The notes under the pieces were generated by a model, which was given only the letters and a program-made list of their open reading frames with translations, did not search any database and was not told where the DNA came from. A stretch of 64,000 bases of DNA from Alcanivoracaceae bacterium. GTDB taxonomy: Bacteria; Pseudomonadota; Gammaproteobacteria; Pseudomonadales; Alcanivoracaceae. The stretch is from contig JARGPU010000001.1 of NCBI GenBank assembly GCA_029210325.1, positions 1,250,126-1,314,125 of the forward strand, read 5' to 3'. The translations under genes and the position numbers were made by a program. Positions 16,927 through 26,069 of the stretch are shown here, one piece after another (position 1 is the first letter of the stretch; each line of letters starts with the position of its first letter).

Positions 16927-18102
16927 ATGGCAGATGTCCACGTCCCCAAGCCGGTTAATCCGATGATGCCGCGCACCCTGTTCAATGAGGATCATGAGGC
17001 GTTCCGTGCTACTGCACGCCGCTTCTTTGAGAGCGAGATCGCGCCGCACCACGAAAAGTGGGAAGAGCAGCAGCATCTTGACCGGAGTCTCTGGAACAAG
17101 GCGGGTGAGCTGGGTTTGCTGTGTCCCACCATGCCAGAGGAATACGGTGGTTCAGCCGTGGATCGCCTTTTCAGCATGATCATGATGGAAGAGCAGGCGC
17201 GCGTCGGCGACTCCGCTAGCGGCTTTTCCCTGCACTCCGATATTGTTGCCAACTATATTCTTAACTTTGGTAACGAAGTCCAAAAGCAGAACTGGCTGCC
17301 GAAAATGGCCAGTGGTGAAGCAGTCACTGCGATTGCCATGACCGAGCCGGGCACTGGCTCAGATCTGCAGAGCATCAAGACCACGGCAAAGAAAGATGGC
17401 GATGATTATATCGTCAACGGTTCGAAAATCTTTATCACCAATGGCTATCTTTGCGATATGGCGGTGGTAGCGGTGCGCACTGGTGATTCTGGCAAGGGTG
17501 CTCAGGACGTTTCCCTGCTGATCATCGAAGCTGATCGCCCCGGGTTTACCAAGGGCAAGCCGTTGAAGAAAGTGGGCATGAAAGGCCAGGATACCTGCGA
17601 GCTGTTCTTTGACAACGTCCGTGTGCCGCAGTCCAACTTGCTCGGCATGGAAGGCATGGGCTTTATCATGCTCATGAAGGAGCTGGCTTGGGAGCGGATG
17701 ATGATTGCCATCATCTGTGTTTCAGGTGCCGAGAATGCGCTGGCAACTACGGTTGAGTATGTTAAAGATCGTCAGGTTTTCGGTAAGCCGGTTTCGGCTT
17801 ATCAGAATACCCGCTTCAAGCTTGCTGAAATGCGCTCCGAGATCCAGATCGCCCGCGTTTATGTGGATAAGTGCATGGAGCTGGTGCTGGAAAGCAAATT
17901 GACTCCAGAAGCGGCCTGCGCAGCTAAGTACTGGGTATCCGATTTGCTCAGTAAGGTTGTCGATGAGTGCGTCCAGCTGCACGGTGGTTACGGCTATATG
18001 CTCGAATATCCGATTGCTCGCGCCTATATCGATAACCGCGCTAACCGGATCTACGGCGGCACCAACGAAATAATGAAAGAGCTGATTTCCCGCGGAATCT
18101 GA
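16927..18102 (+). CDS. Acyl-CoA dehydrogenase (LCAD-like)
   Basis: A 391-residue FAD enzyme that makes the alpha-beta double bond in acyl-CoA. Typical segments are AIAMTEPGTGSDLQSIKT, the RQVFGKPVSAYQNTRFKLAE helix and QLHGGYGYM. The C-terminal IYGGTNEIMKELI is the form seen in long-chain and isovaleryl-CoA dehydrogenases, where the catalytic base lies instead in helix G. E256 in LAWERMMIA fits that base. The start at 16927 has AGGAAG upstream; the frame is open back to 16780 without support. First gene of a six-gene operon. Confidence 0.95.
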   Translation: MADVHVPKPVNPMMPRTLFNEDHEAFRATARRFFESEIAPHHEKWEEQQHLDRSLWNKAGELGLLCPTMPEEYGGSAVDRLFSMIMMEEQARVGDSASGFSLHSDIVANYILNFGNEVQKQNWLPKMASGEAVTAIAMTEPGTGSDLQSIKTTAKKDGDDYIVNGSKIFITNGYLCDMAVVAVRTGDSGKGAQDVSLLIIEADRPGFTKGKPLKKVGMKGQDTCELFFDNVRVPQSNLLGMEGMGFIMLMKELAWERMMIAIICVSGAENALATTVEYVKDRQVFGKPVSAYQNTRFKLAEMRSEIQIARVYVDKCMELVLESKLTPEAACAAKYWVSDLLSKVVDECVQLHGGYGYMLEYPIARAYIDNRANRIYGGTNEIMKELISRGI

Positions 18103-18115
18103 TCACGGAAATAAG

Positions 18116-18137
18116 CGGCCCCTCGGGGCCGTTTTGT
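18116..18137 (+). terminator. Hairpin after the acyl-CoA dehydrogenase gene
   Basis: CGGCCCC / GGGGCCG with a 2-nt loop as written, followed by TTTTGTT. It lies in the 57-base gap before the multifunctional gene. It may be a partial terminator that lowers, rather than stops, read-through, since the next gene looks co-directional and functionally linked. Confidence 0.55.
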
Positions 18138-18159
18138 TATCTGAAACAGGGAGAAAACA

Positions 18160-21159
18160 ATGAGCAAGCTTCGTTTTGATGGTCGTGTTGCGATCGTGAC
18201 CGGGGCCGGTGGTGGCCTGGGTCGTTCCCATGCCCTGCTGCTCGGCAGTCTGGGTGCAAAGGTAGTGGTCAATGATCTCGGTGGAACTGCCACCGGTGGC
18301 GGAAAATCCTCGGCCGCTGCCGACAAGGTGGTGGAAGAGATCAAGGCACTCGGCGGTGAAGCCGTCGCCAACTACGACTCGGTCGAGCATGGCGAGAGCA
18401 TCGTCAAGACCGCACTGGATGCCTTTGGCACGGTGGATATTGTTATCAATAACGCCGGTATCCTGCGTGATGTCAGCTTTGCCAAGATGACCCAGGCGGA
18501 CTGGGATCTGATTCTGAAAGTGCATCTGACCGGCTCCATGAGCGTAAGCCATGCAGCTTGGCCAATCATGCGCGAGAAGGGCTATGGTCGCATTATCATG
18601 ACCACCTCGGCCGCCGGCATTTACGGCAACTTTGGTCAGGCCAACTATTGCGCTGCCAAACTCGGCATCGCTGGCCTTGCCAACTGTCTTGCCGAGGAAG
18701 GTCGCGGCAAGAATATTTTCGTTAACACCATCGCCCCGATTGCCGCTTCACGCCTGACTGAAACAGTGATGCCGCCGGAGCTGCTCAAGCACCTGAACCC
18801 GGAAGCGGTCAGTCCGCTGGTGGCCTGGCTGAGCCATGAAAACTGCCAGGAAACCAAGGGCCTGTTCGAAGTGGGCGCCGGCTATATCGCCAAGCTGCGC
18901 TGGGAGCGGGCGCAGGGCAATGTGTTCGCGCTGGGCAAGAAGTTCAGCATTGATGATGTCGCCTCGCGCTGGTCGAAGATCACCGACTTTACTGACGCCG
19001 AGCACCCGACCAGCGTCAATGAATCCTTTATGCCGATCCTGAATAACATCAATAACCCGAGTCTGGGCGGCAACGAGTTTATTGATCTGGATGTGGCCAG
19101 CAAGGCCAAGCTGGAGCTGGAATCTTCTTACGATGAGAACGATCTGGCCCTGTATGCCCTCAGTGTCGGCGCCGCCCGTGATCCGATGGACAAGGACGAG
19201 CTCAAGTTTGTTTACGAGCTGGGCAGTGATTTCCAGGCCCTGCCGACCTTCGGTGTCATGCCGCAGATCGGTGCCATGCTGAAAGCGGCGAAGGAGGGCA
19301 AGTTCGCCCTGCCCGGGATGAACTTCGGCTTTGATCGCCTGCTGCACGGCGAACAGCTCACCGAGATTCGCCGGCCGCTGCCGCGCAACGCAAAACTGAA
19401 GCATATCTTCCGCTTCAAGGAAGCCTTCGATAAGGACCCGAATGCGGTGGTCACCTTTGCCATTTCCACCGTCGATGAAAACGGTGACGAGATTGCCTAT
19501 AACGAGATGACCTCGTTTGTGAAAGGCGCCGGTGGCTGGGGCGGTGATCGTGGCCCGAGTGCGGATATCAATGTGCCGCCGGATCGGGCCCCGGATGCGG
19601 TGATTGAGGAAAAGACCGACGCTAACCAGACCCTGTTGTATCGCCTTTGCGGCGACTGGAATCCGTTGCATGCTGACCCGGCTTTCGCCAAGGCGTTCGG
19701 CTATGACCGGCCGATCCTGCATGGTCTGTGCACCTACGGCTATGCCGGTCGCCACGTCATCAAGGCGTTCTGCAATAACGATGGCCGCCTGATGAAAAGC
19801 ATCAAGGTGCGCTTTGCCAAGAGTGTGTTCCCGGGCGAAACCCTGGTGACGAAGATGTGGAAGGAATCGGACGGCCGCATCATTCTCGAAACCCGGGTCA
19901 AGGAGCGCGATGAAGTCGTGCTGAAGAATGCGGCGGTGGAGCTGTACCGCGAGGTGCCGAAGGTGGAGGCCAAGCCGAAAGCCGCAGCGCCCGCAGAAAC
20001 CACAGTTGCCGCTGATACCTCGGTCACGCTGGAAGATGTGTTCTCGGCGATTGCCAGCTATGTGGCAGCGACGCCGGCACTGGTGGACAAGGCCAAGACC
20101 TCATTCCAGTTCAACTTCACCAACCCGGACAAGAGCTTCTTTATTGATCTGAAATCCGCCCCGGGCAGTGCCGGTGCCGGCAGTGTCGATAAGGCAGACG
20201 TAACGCTGGAGCTGGACACCAGGCATGTGCAGACCCTGTTCGGCGGTGATCTTGCTGCGGTGCAGAAACTGTACTTCGGCGGTGAGCTGAAGATCGGCGG
20301 CAACGTCATGGCCTCGAACAAACTGTCGGTACTGCAAGGCATGGATCCGAAACTGGTGGAAGAAGCTCGGGCGAAACGGGTTGCTGCCGGTGGCGCAAGC
20401 CCGGCCTCTGCAGCGCCGGCGTCAGCAGCGGCTTCGCAGGAGCCGACGCTGGATGATGTGTTCACTGGCATTGCTGCTTACATCGCAGCCAAACCGGAGC
20501 TGGTCGGCAAGACCAATACCGTGTTCCAGTTTGTCTTCCATAATCCGGAGCAGAGTTTCTTTATCGATCTGAAAAACGATAAAGGCGCTGCGGGTTCGGG
20601 CATGGCCGATAAGCCTGATGTCACCCTCGAGCTCGATACCGCGCTGGTGAATACCCTGTTCGGCGGCGATATCGCTGAAGTGCAGAAGCTCTATTTCGGC
20701 GGCCAGCTGAAAGTGCACGGCAATATCATGGCCTCGAACAAGCTGTCGGTACTGCAGGGCATGGATCCGAAGCTGGTCGAGCAGGCCCGTGACAAGCGTC
20801 TTGCCTCCGGTGCGCCGAAAGCAGCGGCTCCCGCAGCAAAAGCAGCGCCGAAGCCGGCCCGCGCGGCGGAGTCCATGGCGGCGCTGGAGCAGAAGCTGGC
20901 CAAGGCCACCGGGCTTTCCGGCGCGGTGCACTTCCGGGTGCGTGATCCGGATGGTGACTGGGTGATGGACTTCAGCGTTACCCCGCCGAAGTTGTCCACC
21001 GGCAAGGCCGATGATGCCGTTGCCACGGTCACGGTTGGCGACAGTCAGCTGGCCGACTGGGTCGATGGCAAGCACGGTTTGCGCGAGCTGTATCAGAAGG
21101 GTGATCTGCGCGTGGACGGCAATGTCGCGCTGGTTCGCCAGATTGAAGATGCACTGTGA
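18160..21159 (+). CDS. MFE-2-like multifunctional enzyme: SDR, hydratase-2 and three SCP2 domains
   Basis: A 999-residue fusion resembling peroxisomal multifunctional enzyme type 2. Residues 1-300 are the 3-hydroxyacyl-CoA dehydrogenase of SDR type (TGAGGGLG at 14-21, catalytic YCAAK at 163-167). Residues about 320-610 are a two-hotdog MaoC hydratase 2, with YRLCGDWNPLHADP near 494 carrying the Asp/His catalytic pair. Then come three SCP2-type lipid-binding domains: about 623-737, 762-877 and a divergent one at 903-999, joined by Ala/Pro/Lys-rich linkers. The first two are clear duplicates. The human enzyme has one SCP2 domain. The expected substrates are long, branched or sterol-side-chain acyl-CoAs, handed over by the SCP2 units (inference). 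Confidence 0.93.
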   Translation: MSKLRFDGRVAIVTGAGGGLGRSHALLLGSLGAKVVVNDLGGTATGGGKSSAAADKVVEEIKALGGEAVANYDSVEHGESIVKTALDAFGTVDIVINNAGILRDVSFAKMTQADWDLILKVHLTGSMSVSHAAWPIMREKGYGRIIMTTSAAGIYGNFGQANYCAAKLGIAGLANCLAEEGRGKNIFVNTIAPIAASRLTETVMPPELLKHLNPEAVSPLVAWLSHENCQETKGLFEVGAGYIAKLRWERAQGNVFALGKKFSIDDVASRWSKITDFTDAEHPTSVNESFMPILNNINNPSLGGNEFIDLDVASKAKLELESSYDENDLALYALSVGAARDPMDKDELKFVYELGSDFQALPTFGVMPQIGAMLKAAKEGKFALPGMNFGFDRLLHGEQLTEIRRPLPRNAKLKHIFRFKEAFDKDPNAVVTFAISTVDENGDEIAYNEMTSFVKGAGGWGGDRGPSADINVPPDRAPDAVIEEKTDANQTLLYRLCGDWNPLHADPAFAKAFGYDRPILHGLCTYGYAGRHVIKAFCNNDGRLMKSIKVRFAKSVFPGETLVTKMWKESDGRIILETRVKERDEVVLKNAAVELYREVPKVEAKPKAAAPAETTVAADTSVTLEDVFSAIASYVAATPALVDKAKTSFQFNFTNPDKSFFIDLKSAPGSAGAGSVDKADVTLELDTRHVQTLFGGDLAAVQKLYFGGELKIGGNVMASNKLSVLQGMDPKLVEEARAKRVAAGGASPASAAPASAAASQEPTLDDVFTGIAAYIAAKPELVGKTNTVFQFVFHNPEQSFFIDLKNDKGAAGSGMADKPDVTLELDTALVNTLFGGDIAEVQKLYFGGQLKVHGNIMASNKLSVLQGMDPKLVEQARDKRLASGAPKAAAPAAKAAPKPARAAESMAALEQKLAKATGLSGAVHFRVRDPDGDWVMDFSVTPPKLSTGKADDAVATVTVGDSQLADWVDGKHGLRELYQKGDLRVDGNVALVRQIEDAL
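20028..20790 (+). repeat. Intragenic duplication encoding SCP2 domains 1 and 2
   Basis: Two copies with a 420-base period (140 codons). The segment from GCCTCGAACA at 20311 to about 20360 recurs almost unchanged from 20731. Protein copies share KLSVLQGMDPKLVE and the FGGD / KLYFGG core. The third SCP2-like domain downstream is much more divergent. Confidence 0.85.
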
Positions 21160-21189
21160 AGTGCTGACACAGACAACAGGAGAACGAAG

Positions 21190-22371
21190 ATGAAACGTCG
21201 AGTGAATGTAATCGGTGTCGGCATGACCAAGTTCGCCAAACCCGGCGCCAGTGATGATTACCATGTGATGGCCGCGGAAGCGGGCAAGAAGGCGCTGGCC
21301 GACGCCGGCATCAACTACAACGAAGTCGAGCAGGCGTTCTGCGGCTATGTCTACGGTGATTCCACCTGCGGTCAGCGCGCCGTGTACGAGCTGGGGCTGA
21401 CCGGTATTCCGGTGGTCAACGTCAATAACAATTGCTCCACCGGCTCGTCGGCACTGTTTCTTGCCCGTCAGGCCATTGAGGGCGGTCTGGCCGAGTGCGT
21501 CATCGCCGTTGGCTTTGAGAAGATGGAACGCGGTGCTCTCGGCTCCAAGTTCAATGACCGGGAAAATCCGATGGGCCAGCATGCCCAGCTGATGATCACC
21601 GAGCAGGGCTTCACCCAGGCGCCGCCGGCGGCGCAGATGTTTGGTGGCGCCGGCCGCGAGTATCGCTGGCAGCACGGCACCAAACGGGAGACCTTCGGCA
21701 AGATCGCCGAGAAGGCACGCAAGCATGCGGCCAATAATCCTTACGCACTGTTCAATCAGGTGCTGTCTCTTGAAGAGATCATGGCCTCGGAGGAAGTGTT
21801 TGATCCGTTGACCCGGTTCCAGTGTTGCCCGCCGACATGTGGCGCTGGCGCCGCAATTCTGTGCTCGGATGAGTTCGCGAAAAAGCATGGCATCAGCAAC
21901 CCGGTGTATATCGCCGCCCAGGCCATGACCACCGACTTTGCCAGCAGCTTCGAAGAGAAGTCGATGATCAAGATGGTCGGCTATGACATGACCAAAGCGG
22001 CAGCGAAGAAAGTCTATGAGGAAGCCGGCATTGGCGCTGAAGATGTCGATGTGGTGGAGCTGCACGACTGCTTTACCGCCAATGAACTGCTCACCTATGA
22101 AGGGCTTGGTCTGTGCCCGGAAGGCGGTGCCGAGAAATTTATCTGGGATGCAGACAATACCTACGGCGGCAAAGTTGTCACCAATCCATCCGGTGGTCTG
22201 TTGTCGAAAGGCCATCCGCTGGGTGCCACCGGTCTGGCCCAGTGCACCGAGCTGGTCTGGCAGTTGCGAGGTCAGGCAGAAAAACGTCAGGTCGAGAATG
22301 CGCGGGTCGCCCTGCAGCATAATCTTGGTCTGGGCGGCGCTTGCGTGATCACTATGTATCGTCGTGATTAA
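21190..22371 (+). CDS. SCPx-type thiolase (acetyl-CoA acyltransferase-like)
   Basis: A 393-residue thiolase-superfamily enzyme of the sterol-carrier-protein-x branch. The acylated cysteine is C82 in [11 protein letters not shown]; later motifs are [10 protein letters not shown] and [14 protein letters not shown]. It should cleave 3-ketoacyl-CoA to acetyl- or propionyl-CoA and a shortened acyl-CoA. In animals this domain is fused to SCP2; here it is free-standing while SCP2 units are on the neighbouring multifunctional enzyme. AGGAGA precedes the start by six bases. Gap of 30 bases from the preceding gene. Confidence 0.93.
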   Translation: MKRRVNVIGVGMTKFAKPGASDDYHVMAAEAGKKALADAGINYNEVEQAFCGYVYGDSTCGQRAVYELGLTGIPVVNVNNNCSTGSSALFLARQAIEGGLAECVIAVGFEKMERGALGSKFNDRENPMGQHAQLMITEQGFTQAPPAAQMFGGAGREYRWQHGTKRETFGKIAEKARKHAANNPYALFNQVLSLEEIMASEEVFDPLTRFQCCPPTCGAGAAILCSDEFAKKHGISNPVYIAAQAMTTDFASSFEEKSMIKMVGYDMTKAAAKKVYEEAGIGAEDVDVVELHDCFTANELLTYEGLGLCPEGGAEKFIWDADNTYGGKVVTNPSGGLLSKGHPLGATGLAQCTELVWQLRGQAEKRQVENARVALQHNLGLGGACVITMYRRD

Positions 22372-22388
22372 TAACAACAGTCGGGGGC

Positions 22389-23213
22389 ATGATGAAAGTA
22401 TTCAATGGCAAGACCGCAGTGGTGACCGGTGCGGCCTCGGGGATGGGGCGGGCCGTTACCCTGAAACTGCTGTCATTCGGTGCCCATGTGGTTGCCACCG
22501 ACGTCAATGCTGAAGGTCTCAAGGCATTGGCCGCTGGACACACCGGCACCGGCAAGCTGACCACGCAGCAACTGGATGTCACTAACCGGACCGCCTTTAC
22601 CGCACTGATTCAGGATGTCGCGGCACAGGGATCGCTCGATTACCTGTTCAACAATGCCGGCATCGCCATCACCGGCGAGCTGAAGGACAACGTCGAATCC
22701 GATTGGCAGCGCACTATCGATATCAACCAGATGGGTGTGCTCTACGGCACGCTCGCCGCGTATGAAGTGATGCGGGCGCAGGGTAGTGGTCATATCGTCA
22801 ATACCGCCTCGATTGCCGGCCTGATGCCGGCGCCGATGCTGGCGCTGTATGCCATGACCAAGCATGCGGTGGTGGGCCTGAGTCTGTCGCTGCGCGAGGA
22901 AGCGAAAGTGTATGGGGTACGAGTCAGCGCGGTCTGCCCCGGTATTGTTGAAACCAATATCGTCGGCGTCGACCAGATGCAGAAACTCAAACTCGGCAAC
23001 GACAGCCCGTTCGATTTTATCCGCAGCAAAACGCCGGTCAGACCGATTCCGCCGGAGCAGGCCGCCGAGGCTATTCTCGCCGGTGCAGTGAAGAATCTGC
23101 CGGAAATTATTTTTCCGTTACATGGCAAGCTGGCGGTATCGACCTTCCACAATGCCCGGCGACTCTGGGAGCTGGCGGTGGCACCGGGCCTGAAAGTGAT
23201 GCGTGGGCAGTAA
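22389..23213 (+). CDS. Short-chain dehydrogenase/reductase
   Basis: A 274-residue SDR. TGAASGMG is at about 14-21, DV in the adenine region, NNAG near 95 and YAMTK near 158 as the catalytic YxxxK, with S in TASIAG. The acidic ATDVN after beta-2 favours NAD(H). The C-terminal 40 residues are hydrophobic and basic, perhaps membrane-associating. Substrate unknown; the operon context suggests a hydroxyacyl, sterol or lipid alcohol. Starts at 22389 and 22392 are both possible. Confidence 0.92.
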   Translation: MMKVFNGKTAVVTGAASGMGRAVTLKLLSFGAHVVATDVNAEGLKALAAGHTGTGKLTTQQLDVTNRTAFTALIQDVAAQGSLDYLFNNAGIAITGELKDNVESDWQRTIDINQMGVLYGTLAAYEVMRAQGSGHIVNTASIAGLMPAPMLALYAMTKHAVVGLSLSLREEAKVYGVRVSAVCPGIVETNIVGVDQMQKLKLGNDSPFDFIRSKTPVRPIPPEQAAEAILAGAVKNLPEIIFPLHGKLAVSTFHNARRLWELAVAPGLKVMRGQ

Positions 23214-23219
23214 GCTGTT

Positions 23220-24407
23220 ATGACCTCATCAAATCAACCCTGGTGGCTGACCCTGCCGGTGGACTATCACCGCCGCCCTGTGGAAACCCCGCTGGATCGT
23301 CAGCACCGCTTCAAGGTCGGTGCTTCCGCGGCGATGGATCACGTCCTCAAGAATGGTCTGGCCACCGCCGTGCTCGCAGCCATGGCCAATAATTTGCGCA
23401 AGCATCCATTGGCACAGCAGATTGGCGAGCTGGAATTCTATCGTGAGCTGGCGGATCGCGCTGATCCGTCACGGGTGTTTATGCCGCCAACGGATCAGGT
23501 CGCTATGCGCATCAGTCGGCCGAAAAAGCCGGTGCCCGGCATCGACAGCCGTACGCTGCGCTTTCAGAGTACCTTCGAGGCCCTCAACCCGGCCTTGCGC
23601 GATCGCGTTGCCAGCCATCGCAATAATCTGGTGGCGGAAGCGCGCCACTGGACTCATCCCGACGGCCCGCGGCCAACGCTGATTTTCCTGCACGGTTATT
23701 CGCTGGACGCCTACTGGATCAACAGCGCCATGTTTTCACTGCGCTGGTTCTACGATCAGGGTTGGGATGTATTGCTCTATACCTTGCCATTTCATGGCAG
23801 CCGGCGGGAGCGATTCGATCCCTTCAGCGGCTTCGGCTACTTTGGCCACGGTTTTGCCGAAACCAACGAAACCATGCTGCAAGCGGTTCATGAAGTGCGC
23901 ACCTTCATGCGCTACCTGCGTGAGATCGGCGTGCCGAGTATCGGTATCAGCGGGCTCAGTCTGGGCGGCTATCTGTCGGCATTGATGGCATCGGTAGAAA
24001 AGGATCTGGCGTTCGTGATGCCAAACGCCGCGGTAGTATCGCCGATCGACATGCTGATGGAATGGGCGCCACTGCGCGAGGCGTTCCAGCGCGTGCTACC
24101 CCAGGCCGGGCTCGACCTCACCGATATCCGCCATGCCACCGCGATTCATTGCCCACTGACCTGGCAGCCGCAGGTGCCGGCAGAACGGCTGCTGATCATT
24201 GCTGGTGCTGGCGACCGCTTTACCGCGCCACGTTATCAGCGCCTGCTGCACGAGCACTGGCCCGGCAGCCATTTGCACTGGTTCCCGGGCAACCACGTTA
24301 TGCACCTGCAGCAAAGAGACTACTTGCGGCTGATGCGTACACTGATGCGCCAATCCCTGAGCACGGAGCCGGATCATGACAATCCCGGACAACGCCCCGC
24401 TGGATAA
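23220..24407 (+). CDS. Alpha/beta-hydrolase
   Basis: A 395-residue hydrolase. HGYSLDAYW follows the oxyanion strand near residue 159, the nucleophile elbow GLSLGG is near 243-248, the acid is likely in GAGDRFTAPR and the histidine in GNHVMHLQ. The first 100 residues are an additional helical region with no named domain. It probably hydrolyses a lipid ester or thioester. It is coupled to the SDR in front (six-base gap) and overlaps the next gene by 32 bases. Confidence 0.88.
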   Translation: MTSSNQPWWLTLPVDYHRRPVETPLDRQHRFKVGASAAMDHVLKNGLATAVLAAMANNLRKHPLAQQIGELEFYRELADRADPSRVFMPPTDQVAMRISRPKKPVPGIDSRTLRFQSTFEALNPALRDRVASHRNNLVAEARHWTHPDGPRPTLIFLHGYSLDAYWINSAMFSLRWFYDQGWDVLLYTLPFHGSRRERFDPFSGFGYFGHGFAETNETMLQAVHEVRTFMRYLREIGVPSIGISGLSLGGYLSALMASVEKDLAFVMPNAAVVSPIDMLMEWAPLREAFQRVLPQAGLDLTDIRHATAIHCPLTWQPQVPAERLLIIAGAGDRFTAPRYQRLLHEHWPGSHLHWFPGNHVMHLQQRDYLRLMRTLMRQSLSTEPDHDNPGQRPAG

Positions 24408-24855
24408 ACCGGTCAAGCCCACCGGCACCATCCCCAATATTGGCGACTGGCGTTTCAATCGCTACCTGACCATGCAGCTGTTACCGCTGTTCTATGTGTT
24501 GCTCCTGTTGGGTGCACTGGTCGTGATCGTCAGCATTGTTATCGCCTGTTTCTATTTTTCACTGATGGTCGGCCTGATTGCTGCAGTGGCATCGCCAATC
24601 GTCTTTTTAGTGACGTTCGCCGTGATCCGCGCAGCGCTGGAATACCTGATCATGGCGCACCGCATCATGCGCATTATCGAGCGCATGGATGCCTTGCCCG
24701 GGCAGGTCAGTGAACTCAGCGTACGGGTGGATGGCATCACCAATCATGTCGATCAGCTGATCAACCATGTTGATGATATTCATGGGACATTGATGGAAGT
24801 GCGGCCGATACTGAGATCCGCTGGGCTGGTCAGCAGGTTGTTTGGACGAAAATGA
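24376..24855 (+). CDS. DUF4282-like small membrane protein
   Basis: A 159-residue protein with two long hydrophobic segments (about 33-58 and 60-85) and a C-terminal amphipathic helix containing repeated NHVDQLINHVDDI. The layout resembles DUF4282 proteins. Function unknown. It closes the beta-oxidation operon and overlaps the hydrolase gene by 32 bases, so the two may work together at the inner membrane. Confidence 0.72.
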   Translation: MTIPDNAPLDKPVKPTGTIPNIGDWRFNRYLTMQLLPLFYVLLLLGALVVIVSIVIACFYFSLMVGLIAAVASPIVFLVTFAVIRAALEYLIMAHRIMRIIERMDALPGQVSELSVRVDGITNHVDQLINHVDDIHGTLMEVRPILRSAGLVSRLFGRK

Positions 24856-24885
24856 TTTCAGGAAGTTGATCAAGGCGCGATGCGA

Positions 24886-24999
24886 GGCCTGCTGCCGTGC
24901 TGAGGGTTTCCGGGACTGTGTGAGACAGGGATGTCGAACGCAAGCCTACAGGGATGTATTCACGGCGTGTCCCGGAAACCCTCAGCACGGTAGCAGGCC
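24886..24999. repeat. Long inverted repeat (31-bp arms) between convergent genes
   Basis: Arms 24886-24916 and 24969-24999 are complementary over all 31 positions except one G-T wobble (24894 with 24991). The 52-base loop contains a direct 10-base repeat ACAGGGATGT at 24925 and 24948. It lies between the convergent DUF4282 and hydrolase genes. No terminal T run is seen. It looks like an extragenic palindromic element (REP/RAYT-like or RNA-stabilising), identity unknown. Confidence 0.8.
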
Positions 25000-25037
25000 G
25001 GGGATGTTCACTGCTCAACTTTGATGCTGAATCTCTC

Positions 25038-26015
25038 TCAGCCACCACTTTCCCAAAACCGCCGCAAATACCGCGCCGTCAACCCCGGTGCCTCGACCAT
25101 CGGCAAATGTCCGATCCCCCGCAGCCTTTTTTCTTCTGCATGGGGAATCAGCTGTTTGAAGGTATCGACACAGGAGACATCCAGTACCCTGTCTTCTTCG
25201 CCCCAGAGAATAAATGTCGGCGCCGTAATCGTGGTAAAGCCCGGCATATCCTCCCGCGGCGTATGACTGACCAGCTCACGGAACATGTGTCGGTTTACAT
25301 GCCGGCGCGAAATCATCTCGCCAAACATCACCGGCGCCAGCGCACTGGCAATCAGATAACGATTACGATGGGTGGTGGAAGTAAACAAGCGCATCACATC
25401 GGCAAACCGCCGTGTTACCAGCGTATTGCGACCTTCAATCAGATCTTTCTCAAACGGACTCATGCGACTGCCACGAGCACCAGCGGCATTCATTAGCGTT
25501 AGCGAGCGGGTATGTTCCGGCGACCGTGCCGCAATAAAGCCGGCCAGCGCACCGCCCATGGAACTGCCTACAATATGCGCCGGGCCGTTAACGTAATGCT
25601 CGACCCAGTGCGCCAGACGTGACGATTGATGATCCATGCCGTAGGGCAGATTGGGGCTGAAATGACTTTCGCCCCAACCGGGCAGATCCGGCACATACAG
25701 ATGGTAATGGCGGCTCAAAAGAGGCAACAGCGGCAACCAGTTTTCCTTGCTGGCAGCAAAGCCATGCAGCAACACCACCGCAGGGCCATCGGTATTGCCG
25801 CCTTCCAGCCAGACCAGCTTGTAGCCGTCCACCGGCGCTTCACGTTTTTGCAGACCACTGACCTTGCCCTGCAGCACTCGCATCAGTGGCCAGGTCACCC
25901 CGCTGGGCCGCCAGCTGCGCAGCGCATCCGGATGCGGAGCACGGGATTTCTCCAGAAAGGCATTGCCGATTTCATTGATAAACGCCTGCTCGGCGGCAGC
26001 CAGATGCTGACTCAT
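25038..26015 (-). CDS. Alpha/beta-fold hydrolase
   Basis: A 325-residue hydrolase. HGFAASKENW (near 84-93) carries the oxyanion region, the nucleophile is S152 in GSSMGG, the acid likely in WGEEDRVLDV and the histidine in GIGHLPMVEAP. It resembles lipases and meta-cleavage-type hydrolases. The start at 26015 has AGGAGA at good spacing; the longer frame to 26063 is unsupported. Nested dyads lie 55-112 bases upstream of the start, suggesting its own regulated promoter. Confidence 0.9.
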   Translation of the reverse strand: MSQHLAAAEQAFINEIGNAFLEKSRAPHPDALRSWRPSGVTWPLMRVLQGKVSGLQKREAPVDGYKLVWLEGGNTDGPAVVLLHGFAASKENWLPLLPLLSRHYHLYVPDLPGWGESHFSPNLPYGMDHQSSRLAHWVEHYVNGPAHIVGSSMGGALAGFIAARSPEHTRSLTLMNAAGARGSRMSPFEKDLIEGRNTLVTRRFADVMRLFTSTTHRNRYLIASALAPVMFGEMISRRHVNRHMFRELVSHTPREDMPGFTTITAPTFILWGEEDRVLDVSCVDTFKQLIPHAEEKRLRGIGHLPMVEAPGLTARYLRRFWESGG

Positions 26016-26069
26016 CACGGGTCTCCTGTGCGGGCCTGATTGGCCAGATGCGTTACTGTGCACGCATCG

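Noticed and set aside
18748-19755. 335-codon antisense open frame
   Set aside because: Shadow of the multifunctional gene.
20422-22377. 651-codon open frame on the minus strand
   Set aside because: It is the shadow of the multifunctional enzyme and thiolase genes, whose GC-rich codons keep the antisense frame open. The sense proteins are clearly real.
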